A DNA stretch of 64,000 bases, from assembly GCA_027486585.1 (NCBI GenBank), contig JAIXOU010000134.1:62001-126000 (forward strand), given 5' to 3'. This stretch comes from Verrucomicrobiaceae bacterium. Lineage in GTDB: Bacteria; Verrucomicrobiota; Verrucomicrobiia; Verrucomicrobiales; Verrucomicrobiaceae. Numbering within the stretch: the first letter of the stretch is position 1; each line of letters begins with the position of its first letter. Both the position numbers and the translations under genes were made by a program. The notes beneath the pieces are model-generated. The model did not search any database, was not told the DNA's origin, and saw only the letters and a list, made by a program, of their open reading frames with translations. Shown piece by piece: positions 32,027 through 40,563 of this stretch.

Positions 32027-32554
32027 TCATCTCCCGAGTCGATCCAAGCGTGCTAGTGCCAGAGTACGACCCTCAGCCTTCTCAAATGAAGTCGTATTCA
32101 GCCGCTCGCGTAAAGTCTCTTTGGACACCATGCGGTGACTCAGCAGTGCCGCTACAAAAACCAAGTCCTTTTCACGAGCTGCCACAAGTTTACTGACGGC
32201 CAAGTCATGTGGTTCCAGGCACCATCCGATGCTGCCACGGGTGTTTTCATTCTCGACTCGAACGAGGCGCCCCTGCCAACCTGAAGGCAACACAGCCGTG
32301 GTTTCATCGACGCCATGAGCGTAATAACCAAATGTTTCATGGAACATGGACCGCTCCCCAATAGAGCCATCAATGACGATGGAATGTTCGGGGCAATCCT
32401 TTGGGTACACATCTGCTTCCATCGAGACGAGTAACTCCTGCGGGGCATCTGGGTAGGTGCCCAGAATGGATTGACTGCCAATCACGATGATTTCACGCGT
32501 GTCTGCATTACCCGCTGCGGCGCGGATGATATGCTCAAGCTGATAGCGATTCAC
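32027..32554 (-). CDS. DUF6036-like nucleotidyltransferase (toxin-like)
   Basis: A 175-residue protein starting at the GTG at 32554 (VNRYQLEHIIRAAAG). A nucleotidyltransferase signature is visible: VIGSQSILGTYPDAP with the GS motif, then SMEADVYP with the acidic pair. A conserved LEPHDLAVSKLVAAREKD segment follows, as in DUF6036/AbiEii-type proteins. Such enzymes act as toxins in type IV-like toxin-antitoxin systems. Its start overlaps the upstream gene by 20 bp. Upstream in-frame codons as far as 32641 lie inside the partner gene and are probably not translated. Confidence 0.7.
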   Translation of the reverse strand: MNRYQLEHIIRAAAGNADTREIIVIGSQSILGTYPDAPQELLVSMEADVYPKDCPEHSIVIDGSIGERSMFHETFGYYAHGVDETTAVLPSGWQGRLVRVENENTRGSIGWCLEPHDLAVSKLVAAREKDLVFVAALLSHRMVSKETLRERLNTTSFEKAEGRTLALARLDRLGR

Positions 32555-32864
32555 GACTGTGGAAATGTTTAATAATGGATGTGCGCTCGGCTGTCGTGAG
32601 CAGCCCAGCAAAAGGACTGGACTGACGCAGTCGACACGCATACTCGTCGCTGCTAAGCAGGATGGCGATCACCACTTCGAGGGGGCCATTGAGCAATGAA
32701 CGCCATTCCAAGAAGACAGGACGAACCGACGGTGAACAAGTATTCAGCCAGCGTTCCAGATTCGCCAAACCACGATTCACCAACGCAGGCTCCGCCAGTA
32801 ACTTCTGTGCTGTAAGGCGATCAAAAGCTAGGCTGCGTTCGTCGATGTAACAATGCTTGTTCAT
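32535..32864 (-). CDS. Putative antitoxin-like partner of the nucleotidyltransferase
   Basis: A 109-residue protein starting MNKHCYIDERSLAFDRLTAQKL. It has ANLERWLNTCSPSVRPVFLEWRSLL and ends RLRQSSPFAGLLTTAERTSIIKHF. I recall similar small proteins lying directly upstream of DUF6036-like genes in other bacteria, with an overlapping arrangement, but I cannot give a family name. The 20-bp overlap with the nucleotidyltransferase gene suggests coupled translation. Confidence 0.6.
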   Translation of the reverse strand: MNKHCYIDERSLAFDRLTAQKLLAEPALVNRGLANLERWLNTCSPSVRPVFLEWRSLLNGPLEVVIAILLSSDEYACRLRQSSPFAGLLTTAERTSIIKHFHSRESLSA

Positions 32865-33024
32865 GGAGAGAGATAAAAGGCTACGCCTCTAAACTTAGTG
32901 TGGCAAGTTGGGAAAAGTTGAGGAGGCTTTGAAAGCCTGAGATCCATCAGGCAGCATGAGTCGGTAATGAGACAGCCTTTGACTGGCTAAAGGCCTAGAC
33001 GAGCGGGTGAATACTTTTATACAA

Positions 33025-33070
33025 CACGAACCAGCTCGTGACCTAGAAGACCGACAGCAGCGGCCAAAAG
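33025..33070. repeat. 46-bp direct repeat, right copy
   Basis: Identical to 31883-31928. After it, some further RHS-like sequence (about 33071-33094) can be aligned loosely to the region after the left copy. Confidence 0.9.
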
Positions 33071-33094
33071 AACTAGTGGAAGGCCATTGGTATC

Positions 33095-33171
33095 AAGTGG
33101 TCCGCACAGTCTTCTGTGCGGCATGGCAGGCTGGGAGACGCTTGCGGCACAGAGGACTGCGCGGACCACTT
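33095..33171. repeat. 77-bp palindromic repeat element after sulfatase gene
   Basis: Arms of about 25 bp (AAGTGGTCCGCACAGTCTTC... and its complement ending GCGGACCACTT) match with two mismatches. It lies 6 bp from the sulfatase stop, so it could act as a terminator for that gene. The ends resemble the 54-bp elements at 61263 and 61737. Confidence 0.6.
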
Positions 33172-33176
33172 GGGTG

Positions 33177-34652
33177 TTACTTCAGCGCTTTGGCCTCGGG
33201 ATACTTGACAAGAATGGCGCGGAGTTGATTGACGACGTCGGGTTGCTCATTGGCGAGGTTTTTGGTCTCTAGGGGATCTTGCTCATAGTCGTAGAGTTCG
33301 AGCTCCGTGCTTTCAGGCGTAGCGCCGGGTGTCTTCCATTCGACGAGGCGGTAACGCTCGGTGCGGATGGCGCGGCCAAGGGTTTTTTTCGGGAAACAGT
33401 GGAAGGCGTGGTCACGGATTCGTTTTTTTGAATCTTTGAGCACAGGCACAAGGCTAAGGCCGTCGATCGTTTGAGGGCCAATGGGTGCGGGGAGATGGGC
33501 GAGTTCGGCGAGGGTGGGAAAGAGGTCCACGGACTCGGTGAGTTGGCGCGTGCTGCTGTTGGGCTTGGTGACGCCGGGGGCGCTGATAAGGATGGGGATG
33601 CGATTGGCTTGCTCGTAGTTGGTGTGCTTGGTCCAGATGCCATGATCACCGAGATGAAAGCCGTGATCTCCCCAAAGCACGATGAGGGTGTTCTCGGTGA
33701 GTCTCAGACGATCCAATTCATCGATCACTTTGCCGATCTGGGCATCGACAAAGCTGGTGCCAGCATAGTAGCCGTGGATGAGTTTCCGTTTCAGTTCAGG
33801 AGAGAACGTCGCATCGCCCTCAGGCACGGGTTTGTAGGCGGCGATCTCACCCCCGCGCTTATGGGCCACTTGGGGCGAGCCTGCAGGATGTTCTTCAAAG
33901 GTGGGCATCGGCAGTTTCTGCGGATCGTGCATGTCCCAGTATTGCTTCGGCGCGGAGAACGGCAGATGCGGACGAACAAAGCCTACCGCGATGAAAAAGG
34001 GCGTGCCGTCTTGCTGGCGACGTCGTTGCGCGGCTTGCAGTCGCTTGATTGTCTCGGCAGCGACTCGACCATCAGCGTAGTCGTCATCTTTGACATCCGG
34101 GGATTCAAAGACGGCTCCGCGCGGCAAGGATTTGATTTGTCCAAGCTTCTGATTGGTGAACAGCGCTTCTTCACGGGTGAGTTGCCCGCCCTCTGTACTG
34201 TCAGGGTCGAGGTATTCGATGACCTTGTCTTTGAAAGGCGGCACGCTGAAGGAAGTCGGATCGCCTTCATTGCCATGACCGACATGGAAGACCTTGCCGA
34301 CGGACTCGGTGCGATACCCGCCATGCTTGGCAAAGTGTTGCGGCAGTGTCATGGCGTCTGGCACGAGTTTGCGCAGCGGACTGCCAAGACCATACAATCC
34401 AGTCGAGGTGGAATGGGAGCCGAGCATCAGCGTGAAGCGCGAGGGCGCACACACCGATTGATTGCAGTAGGCCAAATCGAACCGCATGCCCCGCGCCGCA
34501 AGTCGGTCAATGTTGGGTGTCTTAGCTGCGGTATCGCCATAACAACCCAGAGCAGGCTTTAAGTCATCGACCAGGATGAGCAAGACGTTGGGTCGCTCTG
34601 CCCGAGCAAGAAGCATGGGGCAGAGCGCGAGGAATCTGAGTAATCGCTGCAT
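33177..34652 (-). CDS. Secreted sulfatase (iduronate-2-sulfatase-like)
   Basis: A 491-residue type I sulfatase with a signal peptide (about 1-18). Metal-binding Asp residues are in ILVDDLKP (Asp29-Asp30). The formylglycine motif is CAPSR (Cys68). GKVFHVGH, GFVRPHLPF and LWGDHGFHLGDHG are typical of iduronate-2-sulfatase-like enzymes. It should remove sulfate esters from polysaccharides in the periplasm or outside. A second sulfatase lies upstream on the same strand, 127 bp away. Maturation needs a formylglycine-generating enzyme not identified in this window. Confidence 0.92.
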   Translation of the reverse strand: MQRLLRFLALCPMLLARAERPNVLLILVDDLKPALGCYGDTAAKTPNIDRLAARGMRFDLAYCNQSVCAPSRFTLMLGSHSTSTGLYGLGSPLRKLVPDAMTLPQHFAKHGGYRTESVGKVFHVGHGNEGDPTSFSVPPFKDKVIEYLDPDSTEGGQLTREEALFTNQKLGQIKSLPRGAVFESPDVKDDDYADGRVAAETIKRLQAAQRRRQQDGTPFFIAVGFVRPHLPFSAPKQYWDMHDPQKLPMPTFEEHPAGSPQVAHKRGGEIAAYKPVPEGDATFSPELKRKLIHGYYAGTSFVDAQIGKVIDELDRLRLTENTLIVLWGDHGFHLGDHGIWTKHTNYEQANRIPILISAPGVTKPNSSTRQLTESVDLFPTLAELAHLPAPIGPQTIDGLSLVPVLKDSKKRIRDHAFHCFPKKTLGRAIRTERYRLVEWKTPGATPESTELELYDYEQDPLETKNLANEQPDVVNQLRAILVKYPEAKALK

Positions 34653-34779
34653 GGGAAAGGAAACGAAAGGTAGCGAGCTTCATTTCGTTTCGAGTCCTCA
34701 TGTGGCTATTCAATAGGCACACTTGAGGAGCGACCAACTTGCGGGCCTGAACTGGCGCATTCGCCCCTTGCCTTGGGCT

Positions 34780-36225
34780 CTACTTTGGCGAAACGGTAGC
34801 CGCTTTCTTGGCTTTGCGTTTTTGTTTTTTGGCCTCGCCTTTGCCACTGGGGCTGCCTTCGTTATCACTCATTTTGCCATGAGCAGAAGGGGGAATGTTG
34901 ATGCTAGGAAAGTGTTTGGCGAGTTCGGCTTTGAGCTTAGCATGCTCAGGCTTGCTGGCGAGATTGGTCCACTCGAATTCGTCGTTGCTATGATCGTAGA
35001 GTTCCTCGCCACCATCAGCGTAGCGGATGTAGCGCCAGCGATCTGTACGGACAGCGTGGTTGTTTTGACCAAAGGTGGTGACGCCGACGCCCGTCCAAAC
35101 GGCAGCAGGATCGGCGAGCAGGGGTTTGATGTTGTCGCCTTCGAGCCAGGTGGGTTTTGGCAAAGAAGTGAGATCGCAGAGAGTCGGATAGACGCTCATG
35201 AAATCGACTGGGCTTTTGCAGATCCCGCCAGGCTTAGTGACTCCTGGTGCGACCCAGATGAAAGGGGCGCGTGTGGCTTCTTCCCAGAGCGCAAACTTCC
35301 GCCAGTGTTCCTTCTCGCCGAGGTGCCAGCCGTGGTCTCCCCAGAAGACGATGATGGTATTGTCCTTATGAGGAGACTTGTCATAGGCATCGAGCACACG
35401 ACCGAGTTGGCCGTCAAGATACGAGATGGAGGCGAGGTAGGCCTGCACGGCTTCTTTCCAGCGACCGGAGGCGAGCACGGCGGCGTGATCACCCGTTGGC
35501 TTGGCCATCTTAACGCCTGCCGATGGAATATCGGAGAGATCGCCTTCCTTGGTCGGTGGCAGTTGGATATCGGCCAGCGGATGCATGTCATAGTATTTCT
35601 GGGGCACGTTCCAAGGCATGTGTGGCTTGTGAAAACCGAGTGTGAGGAAGAAGGGCTTGTCATGAGTCTTGCCGAGTTCTGAGATACCAAAGTCGGCGAT
35701 GCCGGTGTCCGACACGGTTTCGTCTCCGCCTTCAACGATCGGACCAAAGGCGATGCCTCCGATGCTGCGATCCTGCACTTTGCCTTTCTCGGCGCTTTCT
35801 TTTTGAATGGTAGTCCACTGCTCTGGCCAGCCGAGTCCACCATGCCAAAGCTTGCCCGAGCCGAGGGTATCATAACCTGCTTTCTTGAACTGCATGACGA
35901 GCGAAACATCAGGCTTCAGCACTTTTTCGAACGGGTTGTTGTTGTCATAAATTCCCGTCGTGCCAGGGCGTTTGCCACTGAGCAGAGCGGCACGGGAAGG
36001 ATTGCATACCGGAGCGGCACATTGCGCATTGGTGAAGCTCACCCCCATGGCAGCAAGCCGGTCGATATTGGGCGTCTTCGTCTGTTTGTTGCGACCGAAA
36101 TGACCGATCCAGTGATTGAGATCGTCCACAGCAATGAACAGGACGTTGGGCTTGGCGGCATCGGCCGCGAAAAGACTTCCGGCGGTGGAGATAGCGAGTG
36201 TGGCGAGAATGAGCAAGTGCTTCAT
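34780..36225 (-). CDS. Secreted sulfatase
   Basis: A 481-residue type I sulfatase starting at the ATG at 36225 (signal peptide MKHLLILATLAISTAGSLFA); an in-frame start 48 bases further upstream would spoil the signal peptide. Key motifs are FIAVDDLNHW with the metal Asp pair, CNPSR (Cys74) as the formylglycine site, GSGKLWHGG, GFHKPHMPW and FWGDHGWHLGEKEHW. The C-terminus carries a basic Lys/Arg/Ala tail. It is a paralogue of the sulfatase at 33177 but clearly diverged, so substrates may differ. Confidence 0.92.
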   Translation of the reverse strand: MKHLLILATLAISTAGSLFAADAAKPNVLFIAVDDLNHWIGHFGRNKQTKTPNIDRLAAMGVSFTNAQCAAPVCNPSRAALLSGKRPGTTGIYDNNNPFEKVLKPDVSLVMQFKKAGYDTLGSGKLWHGGLGWPEQWTTIQKESAEKGKVQDRSIGGIAFGPIVEGGDETVSDTGIADFGISELGKTHDKPFFLTLGFHKPHMPWNVPQKYYDMHPLADIQLPPTKEGDLSDIPSAGVKMAKPTGDHAAVLASGRWKEAVQAYLASISYLDGQLGRVLDAYDKSPHKDNTIIVFWGDHGWHLGEKEHWRKFALWEEATRAPFIWVAPGVTKPGGICKSPVDFMSVYPTLCDLTSLPKPTWLEGDNIKPLLADPAAVWTGVGVTTFGQNNHAVRTDRWRYIRYADGGEELYDHSNDEFEWTNLASKPEHAKLKAELAKHFPSINIPPSAHGKMSDNEGSPSGKGEAKKQKRKAKKAATVSPK

Positions 36226-36434
36226 GGGCGTGGTAACGTGAGAGCAGCCACTAGCTTTCACGCGTAACACCAAGGCTGCTCTTTATCTTTAGGCACGAGA
36301 TCAAAACGACAGCGTTTGATCCCTTTGAGGCTTATCTTGAAGGCACTGCCTTTGAGATCATCCCTAGTTTCTTTCCCAAAGGTCCAGTGTGTCTGTGATT
36401 GACGCTGTCCCCTGCCCCGTCCACGATTTACGGG

Positions 36435-36854
36435 ATGAGTGATTCTCAAACAACAGCGCTGGCGCTGATCAACCATTATTATGCTGTCTTCAATTCTGGC
36501 GACAGAGAGTCGATGCTGGCGCTGCTGACCGACGATGTGGTGCATGACATCAATCAAGGGGATGTGCAGGTAGGCATCGAAGACTTTCGAGCCTTTCTTC
36601 AGCGCATGGACCGCTGCTACGCAGAGCAGGTGGAGGAGTTGGTCGTCTTTGCCAATGCCGAAGGCACGCGTGGTTCTGCGGAGTTTTACATCTCAGGCGC
36701 CTATCTCCAGACGGACGAAGGTCTGCCGCCGGCAACGGGTCAAAAGTATCGGCTGCGAGTCGGAGCCTTCTTTGACATCCGTGGGGCCAAGGTGGCGCGA
36801 GTGACGAATTATTACAATTTGCAGGATTGGCTGAAGCAGGTAGGCGCAGTCTAG
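36435..36854 (+). CDS. NTF2/SnoaL-like protein
   Basis: A 139-residue cytoplasmic protein starting at the ATG at 36435 (MSDSQTTALALINHYYAVFNSGD). The pattern is that of SnoaL/ketosteroid-isomerase-like NTF2 folds: a first helix ending in FNSGDRESMLALLTDDVVHDINQG, then beta strands and a closing VARVTNYYNLQDWLKQV. This fold serves many small-molecule isomerases and binding proteins, and the substrate is unknown. The MFS gene starts 17 bp downstream. Confidence 0.8.
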   Translation: MSDSQTTALALINHYYAVFNSGDRESMLALLTDDVVHDINQGDVQVGIEDFRAFLQRMDRCYAEQVEELVVFANAEGTRGSAEFYISGAYLQTDEGLPPATGQKYRLRVGAFFDIRGAKVARVTNYYNLQDWLKQVGAV

Positions 36855-36870
36855 TCAGCTTCTGATCCTC

Positions 36871-38139
36871 ATGTCTGAATCGCGCGCCACCCAATCCAAC
36901 TCGCATCATGTGCGGAGAAATTTTCTCTGCCATGTGCTGGAAGGCGGCTTTTACATGGGTGGCACCGCCTTTTTAGCACCTGAAAGCGTGATGCCCAAGA
37001 TGGTTCAGACCCTTGGTGGTCTGCCTTGGGTGATTGCGGTGATGCCGGTTCTGCTGCCAGCAGCTTTTGCCTGTGCCGGGCTTTTCATTGCTCCTGTGGT
37101 CGAGCGGCTGCATCGGTTCAAACCCTGGGTGCTAGGCTTTGGACTGCTCCAGCGTCTGCCTTATCTCATCACGGGTCTCATCTTGATGTTTGCCAAAAAC
37201 ATGGACGAAAGCTGGCTGCTGCCGCTGGTGGTTCTGACCCCAGTGATGTCCGGCCTCATTGGCGGCGTGACCGTGGTGGCGTGGATGGAAATGGTGACTC
37301 GGATGGTTCCCGAAAAAGTCCGTGCTGCCGGTTGGTCAGCGCGATACATCATGCAGGCCGTGATTGCTGTGGGTGCAGGAACGGTGATCCATCAGGTGCT
37401 GACCTATATCCCAGGGCGCATGGGCTATGCTTGGCTGCATTTAGCGGCCTTTGCATTGCTTTTCATCTCCTGGCTGGCACAGCTTCCGATGAAGGAGCAG
37501 ACAGGTCATCCTGTGGCACCGAGACCGAGCATTCCTTATGCTCAGTATTTGCGTGAGCTGCCTGCGCTCTTCAGACAACAGCGCCATCTTAAAAAGCTGG
37601 TTTTTGCGCGCTTTTTCGGGAACGGTTTTCTGATGCTTGTTTCCTTTTTAACGATCCACGCGCTGCATGTTACGGGACGTCCTGAGGCCGATGAGGGAAG
37701 CTTTGTCACCTGGCAGGCCATCGGCACGGTTCTGGGCAGTCTGCTGGCAGGATATGTTGGCTATCGCAGCGGAGGCAAGGTGCTGCTCCAAAGCTCGCGC
37801 GTGGTCTGCATGGCTCTATGCCTTTGGGTCGGATACAACGAAACCTTCTCAGGCTTCACGGTGGCTTATTTTGCTCTAGGATTCGGCCTATTCCTGGATC
37901 GCGTGGGCGATCTCACACTGGCCGCTGAGCTATGTCCCGCTGAACGCCGATCGACCCTCCAGGCGATTCTAGGCTTCTTCAATGTCTTCTCACTTCTGCT
38001 GGCGACAACGATCAGTGGTCAGGTCTATCGCATCACCGAATCCTTCCATGCCGTCGCCTGGCTGGCCGCAGGTTGTGCTGTGATTTCCATGCTCCTGCTG
38101 GCTCGTATTCCCGAACCCAGGAATCAAAAACGAAGCTAA
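36871..38139 (+). CDS. Major facilitator superfamily transporter
   Basis: A 422-residue membrane protein with about 12 hydrophobic segments and a hydrophilic central loop (about 208-235, [12 protein letters not shown]...). It lacks a clear sugar-porter signature. The substrate is unknown. It directly follows the NTF2-like gene and probably shares its transcript. Its stop overlaps that of the convergent ruvB gene. Confidence 0.8.
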   Translation: MSESRATQSNSHHVRRNFLCHVLEGGFYMGGTAFLAPESVMPKMVQTLGGLPWVIAVMPVLLPAAFACAGLFIAPVVERLHRFKPWVLGFGLLQRLPYLITGLILMFAKNMDESWLLPLVVLTPVMSGLIGGVTVVAWMEMVTRMVPEKVRAAGWSARYIMQAVIAVGAGTVIHQVLTYIPGRMGYAWLHLAAFALLFISWLAQLPMKEQTGHPVAPRPSIPYAQYLRELPALFRQQRHLKKLVFARFFGNGFLMLVSFLTIHALHVTGRPEADEGSFVTWQAIGTVLGSLLAGYVGYRSGGKVLLQSSRVVCMALCLWVGYNETFSGFTVAYFALGFGLFLDRVGDLTLAAELCPAERRSTLQAILGFFNVFSLLLATTISGQVYRITESFHAVAWLAAGCAVISMLLLARIPEPRNQKRS

Positions 38140-39140
38140 AAGAGCTCTGTCTGACCGCTGAGCGGCGGTACGAGCCCGAGCTTCCGATAAGCTGCCGGCA
38201 TGGCCACACGACCACGCGGGGTGCGCTTGATAAAGCCCTGCATCACAAGGTAGGGCTCATGCACATCTTCCAGGGTGGAGGCATCTTCACCAACGGCTAC
38301 AGCCACGCTGTTGAGCCCGACGGGGCCACCATCAAATTTGTGAATCAGCGCCTCTAGGAAACGCTTATCCATTTCATCTAGGCCCGTCTCATCAATGTCG
38401 CGCATGGTCAGAGCCTGGCTGGCCACCGATTGTGTCACCACGCTCTGCGCCTTCACTTGAGCAAAATCACGAACCCAACGCAGAAGATGATTTGCGATAC
38501 GGGGCGTGCCTCTTGACCGCTGAGCGATCTCACGTGCGCCGCCATCCTCCATCGGTACCGCCATGAGTCGGGCTGAGCGCATGAGGATATGCTGCAACTC
38601 ATCCACGGTGTAATAATCCAGCCGATTCGGAATGCCAAAGCGGGACCGCATGGGAGCCGTCAACATACCCGCACGAGTTGTCGCTCCGACGAGCGTGAAC
38701 GGCGGTAAATCAATGCGAATCGTCCGCGCCTTTGGCCCCTGATCGATGATGATGTCGAGCCGGAAGTCCTCGATCGCCGGATACAGGTATTCTTCGATGC
38801 TAGGGTGCAGACGATGGATCTCGTCGATGAAAAGAATGTCCCGAGCCTGTAGATTGGTCAAAATACCTGCCAGATCCCCTGCCCTTTCGATTTGGGGACC
38901 ACTCGTGGTGTGCAGTTTTGAGCCAACGGCACTGGCGATGAGATTTGCCAAAGTCGTCTTGCCCAATCCTGGAGGCCCGCAAAGCAGCGCGTGGTCCAGC
39001 GGTTCCCCACGCATTTTAGCGGCCTCCACCATGACAAGAAGCTGCTCTTTCACCTTCATCTGACCATGAAAGTCATCGAAGTCCGCCGGGCGCATGGCGA
39101 GGTCAAAAGGAGTGTCAGCTTCGTTTAAGTTTGGATTCAC
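38136..39140 (-). CDS. ruvB: Holliday junction branch migration ATPase RuvB
   Basis: RuvB is the hexameric AAA+ motor that drives branch migration of Holliday junctions with RuvA. The 334-residue product has the Walker [11 protein letters not shown], the Walker B FIDEIHRL, the sensor GATTRAGML and arginine-finger region APMRSRFG. The C-terminal winged helix carries [12 protein letters not shown] and [13 protein letters not shown]. ruvA and ruvC are not adjacent. It converges with the MFS gene, and the two stops overlap by 4 bp. Confidence 0.96.
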   Translation of the reverse strand: MNPNLNEADTPFDLAMRPADFDDFHGQMKVKEQLLVMVEAAKMRGEPLDHALLCGPPGLGKTTLANLIASAVGSKLHTTSGPQIERAGDLAGILTNLQARDILFIDEIHRLHPSIEEYLYPAIEDFRLDIIIDQGPKARTIRIDLPPFTLVGATTRAGMLTAPMRSRFGIPNRLDYYTVDELQHILMRSARLMAVPMEDGGAREIAQRSRGTPRIANHLLRWVRDFAQVKAQSVVTQSVASQALTMRDIDETGLDEMDKRFLEALIHKFDGGPVGLNSVAVAVGEDASTLEDVHEPYLVMQGFIKRTPRGRVAMPAAYRKLGLVPPLSGQTELF

Positions 39141-39205
39141 AGGCAGTGCTATGCCTTAAACCCAGACTTCCACTCCTGCAACGAAGGAGAATCCAACCCT
39201 AGCAT

Positions 39206-40426
39206 TCAGCTTTTTTGGATGTTCTCTAAAAGCGCCTCGGCACAGGCCTTCGAAAACAGCGGGTCATTGATCTCCACATCCATCTCAATGACGGGGATAC
39301 CCGAACGCAGATGCTGCTTCATGGCGGCAAACAAGGCCTGATCTGCCTGGGCATCGTGGAACGGCTTACCTTCCGCACTGATCACACTGATGGCCTTCGT
39401 TGGCAGCAGGATGGTCACCGGCGCTTTGTAGGCATTGACCTTTTCCGCAATAATTTTGCCCAACTGCGCGCACTCTTCGGCTGAGGTCCGCATCAGGGTC
39501 ACCTGAGGGTTGTGATGATAAAAAGTACGTCCTTCATATTTTGCAGGCACGGTTTGTGGCTCGCCAAAGTTCACCATGTCCAAACAACCAGGCGTCACAA
39601 TGGCAGGCACGCCCGCTTTCGCCGCCGCATCTAGCCGATCGGGTCCGGCATTAAGCACACCGCCCAGGAGTTCGTCGGCCCACTCAGTGGTCGTGATGTC
39701 TAGTACGCCTGAGACAAGGCCACTTTCGACCAGACCTTCCATCGCCCGACCGCCATTGCCCGTGGCAGCAAAGATCAGCACCTCGAAACCCGCAGCCTCC
39801 AGCTGCTGCTTTGCCTCTGTGACACAGGCTGTCGTATTGCCGAACATGCTGGCAACGATCAGAGGTTTATCAGAGGTCGGTTGCGCCTTCCGCCTTTCTG
39901 CTGCAGCCACCATGCCACAGATAGCACCGGCCGCGTTTTCAAAAATCACCCGCGTCAGGCGATTGATCCCTGCGACGTCAGCGATCGCCGGTATCATGAC
40001 GATGTCCTTCGTGCCCACATAAGGTGCCGTATTGCCGCTGGCAAGAGTGCTCACCATCACCTTCGGAAAACCAATCGGTAAAGCACGCATCGCCGCCGTG
40101 CAGATCGCCGTGCCGCCGCCACCACCGAGTGAGATGATGCCCTGCACACGCCCCGCCTCCACCATCTCAGCTACAATCGCTGTCGCTCCGCGAGCCATTA
40201 AAACCACGCATTCCCCGCGATCCTGCCGCGCCAGAACCGCCTGCCAATCTCCACCCGCCGCAGCCGCGACCGTCTCCGCTGAAATGTCAGGCTGAAGACC
40301 TGGTGCGGAAAGACTGCCCGCATTGATGAGCAGCGTCTGAAATCCTGCCGCGCGAATCTGATCCGCTAGGAATCCATGCTCGGGGCCCTTGGAGTCGAAT
40401 GTTCCTAAAATAGCAATGGTAGGCAT
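39206..40426 (-). CDS. UPF0261 / Tm-1-like ATP-binding protein
   Basis: A 406-residue protein of the UPF0261 family (related to the plant Tm-1 N-terminal domain), starting at the ATG at 40426 with MPTIAILGTFDSKGPEHGFL. Typical features are the Gly-rich SLGGGGGTAICT, the GTKDIVMIPAIADVAGIN segment and FAATGNGGRAME. In other bacteria such genes lie beside a PEP-mutase/TIM-barrel partner, but none is present here. The reaction is not known. An in-frame upstream start at 40468 gives an unrelated extension and was not used. Confidence 0.85.
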   Translation of the reverse strand: MPTIAILGTFDSKGPEHGFLADQIRAAGFQTLLINAGSLSAPGLQPDISAETVAAAAGGDWQAVLARQDRGECVVLMARGATAIVAEMVEAGRVQGIISLGGGGGTAICTAAMRALPIGFPKVMVSTLASGNTAPYVGTKDIVMIPAIADVAGINRLTRVIFENAAGAICGMVAAAERRKAQPTSDKPLIVASMFGNTTACVTEAKQQLEAAGFEVLIFAATGNGGRAMEGLVESGLVSGVLDITTTEWADELLGGVLNAGPDRLDAAAKAGVPAIVTPGCLDMVNFGEPQTVPAKYEGRTFYHHNPQVTLMRTSAEECAQLGKIIAEKVNAYKAPVTILLPTKAISVISAEGKPFHDAQADQALFAAMKQHLRSGIPVIEMDVEINDPLFSKACAEALLENIQKS

Positions 40427-40563
40427 AAGTAAGTCTCTCATTAAACGAAGCCACTGATCAAATCTCAACCCAAGTTCTCCACCAGCACCTCACTAAAATG
40501 CACCCGGAGATGAATTTCTTGAATTGAATTGCCAGACAAGGCTCACTTTCATAAGACTGTGGG

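Noticed and set aside
33471-34562. A 363-codon plus-strand frame
   Set aside because: It is the antisense of the iduronate-sulfatase-like gene with its CAPSR motif.
34723-35682. A 319-codon plus-strand frame
   Set aside because: Antisense of the second sulfatase.
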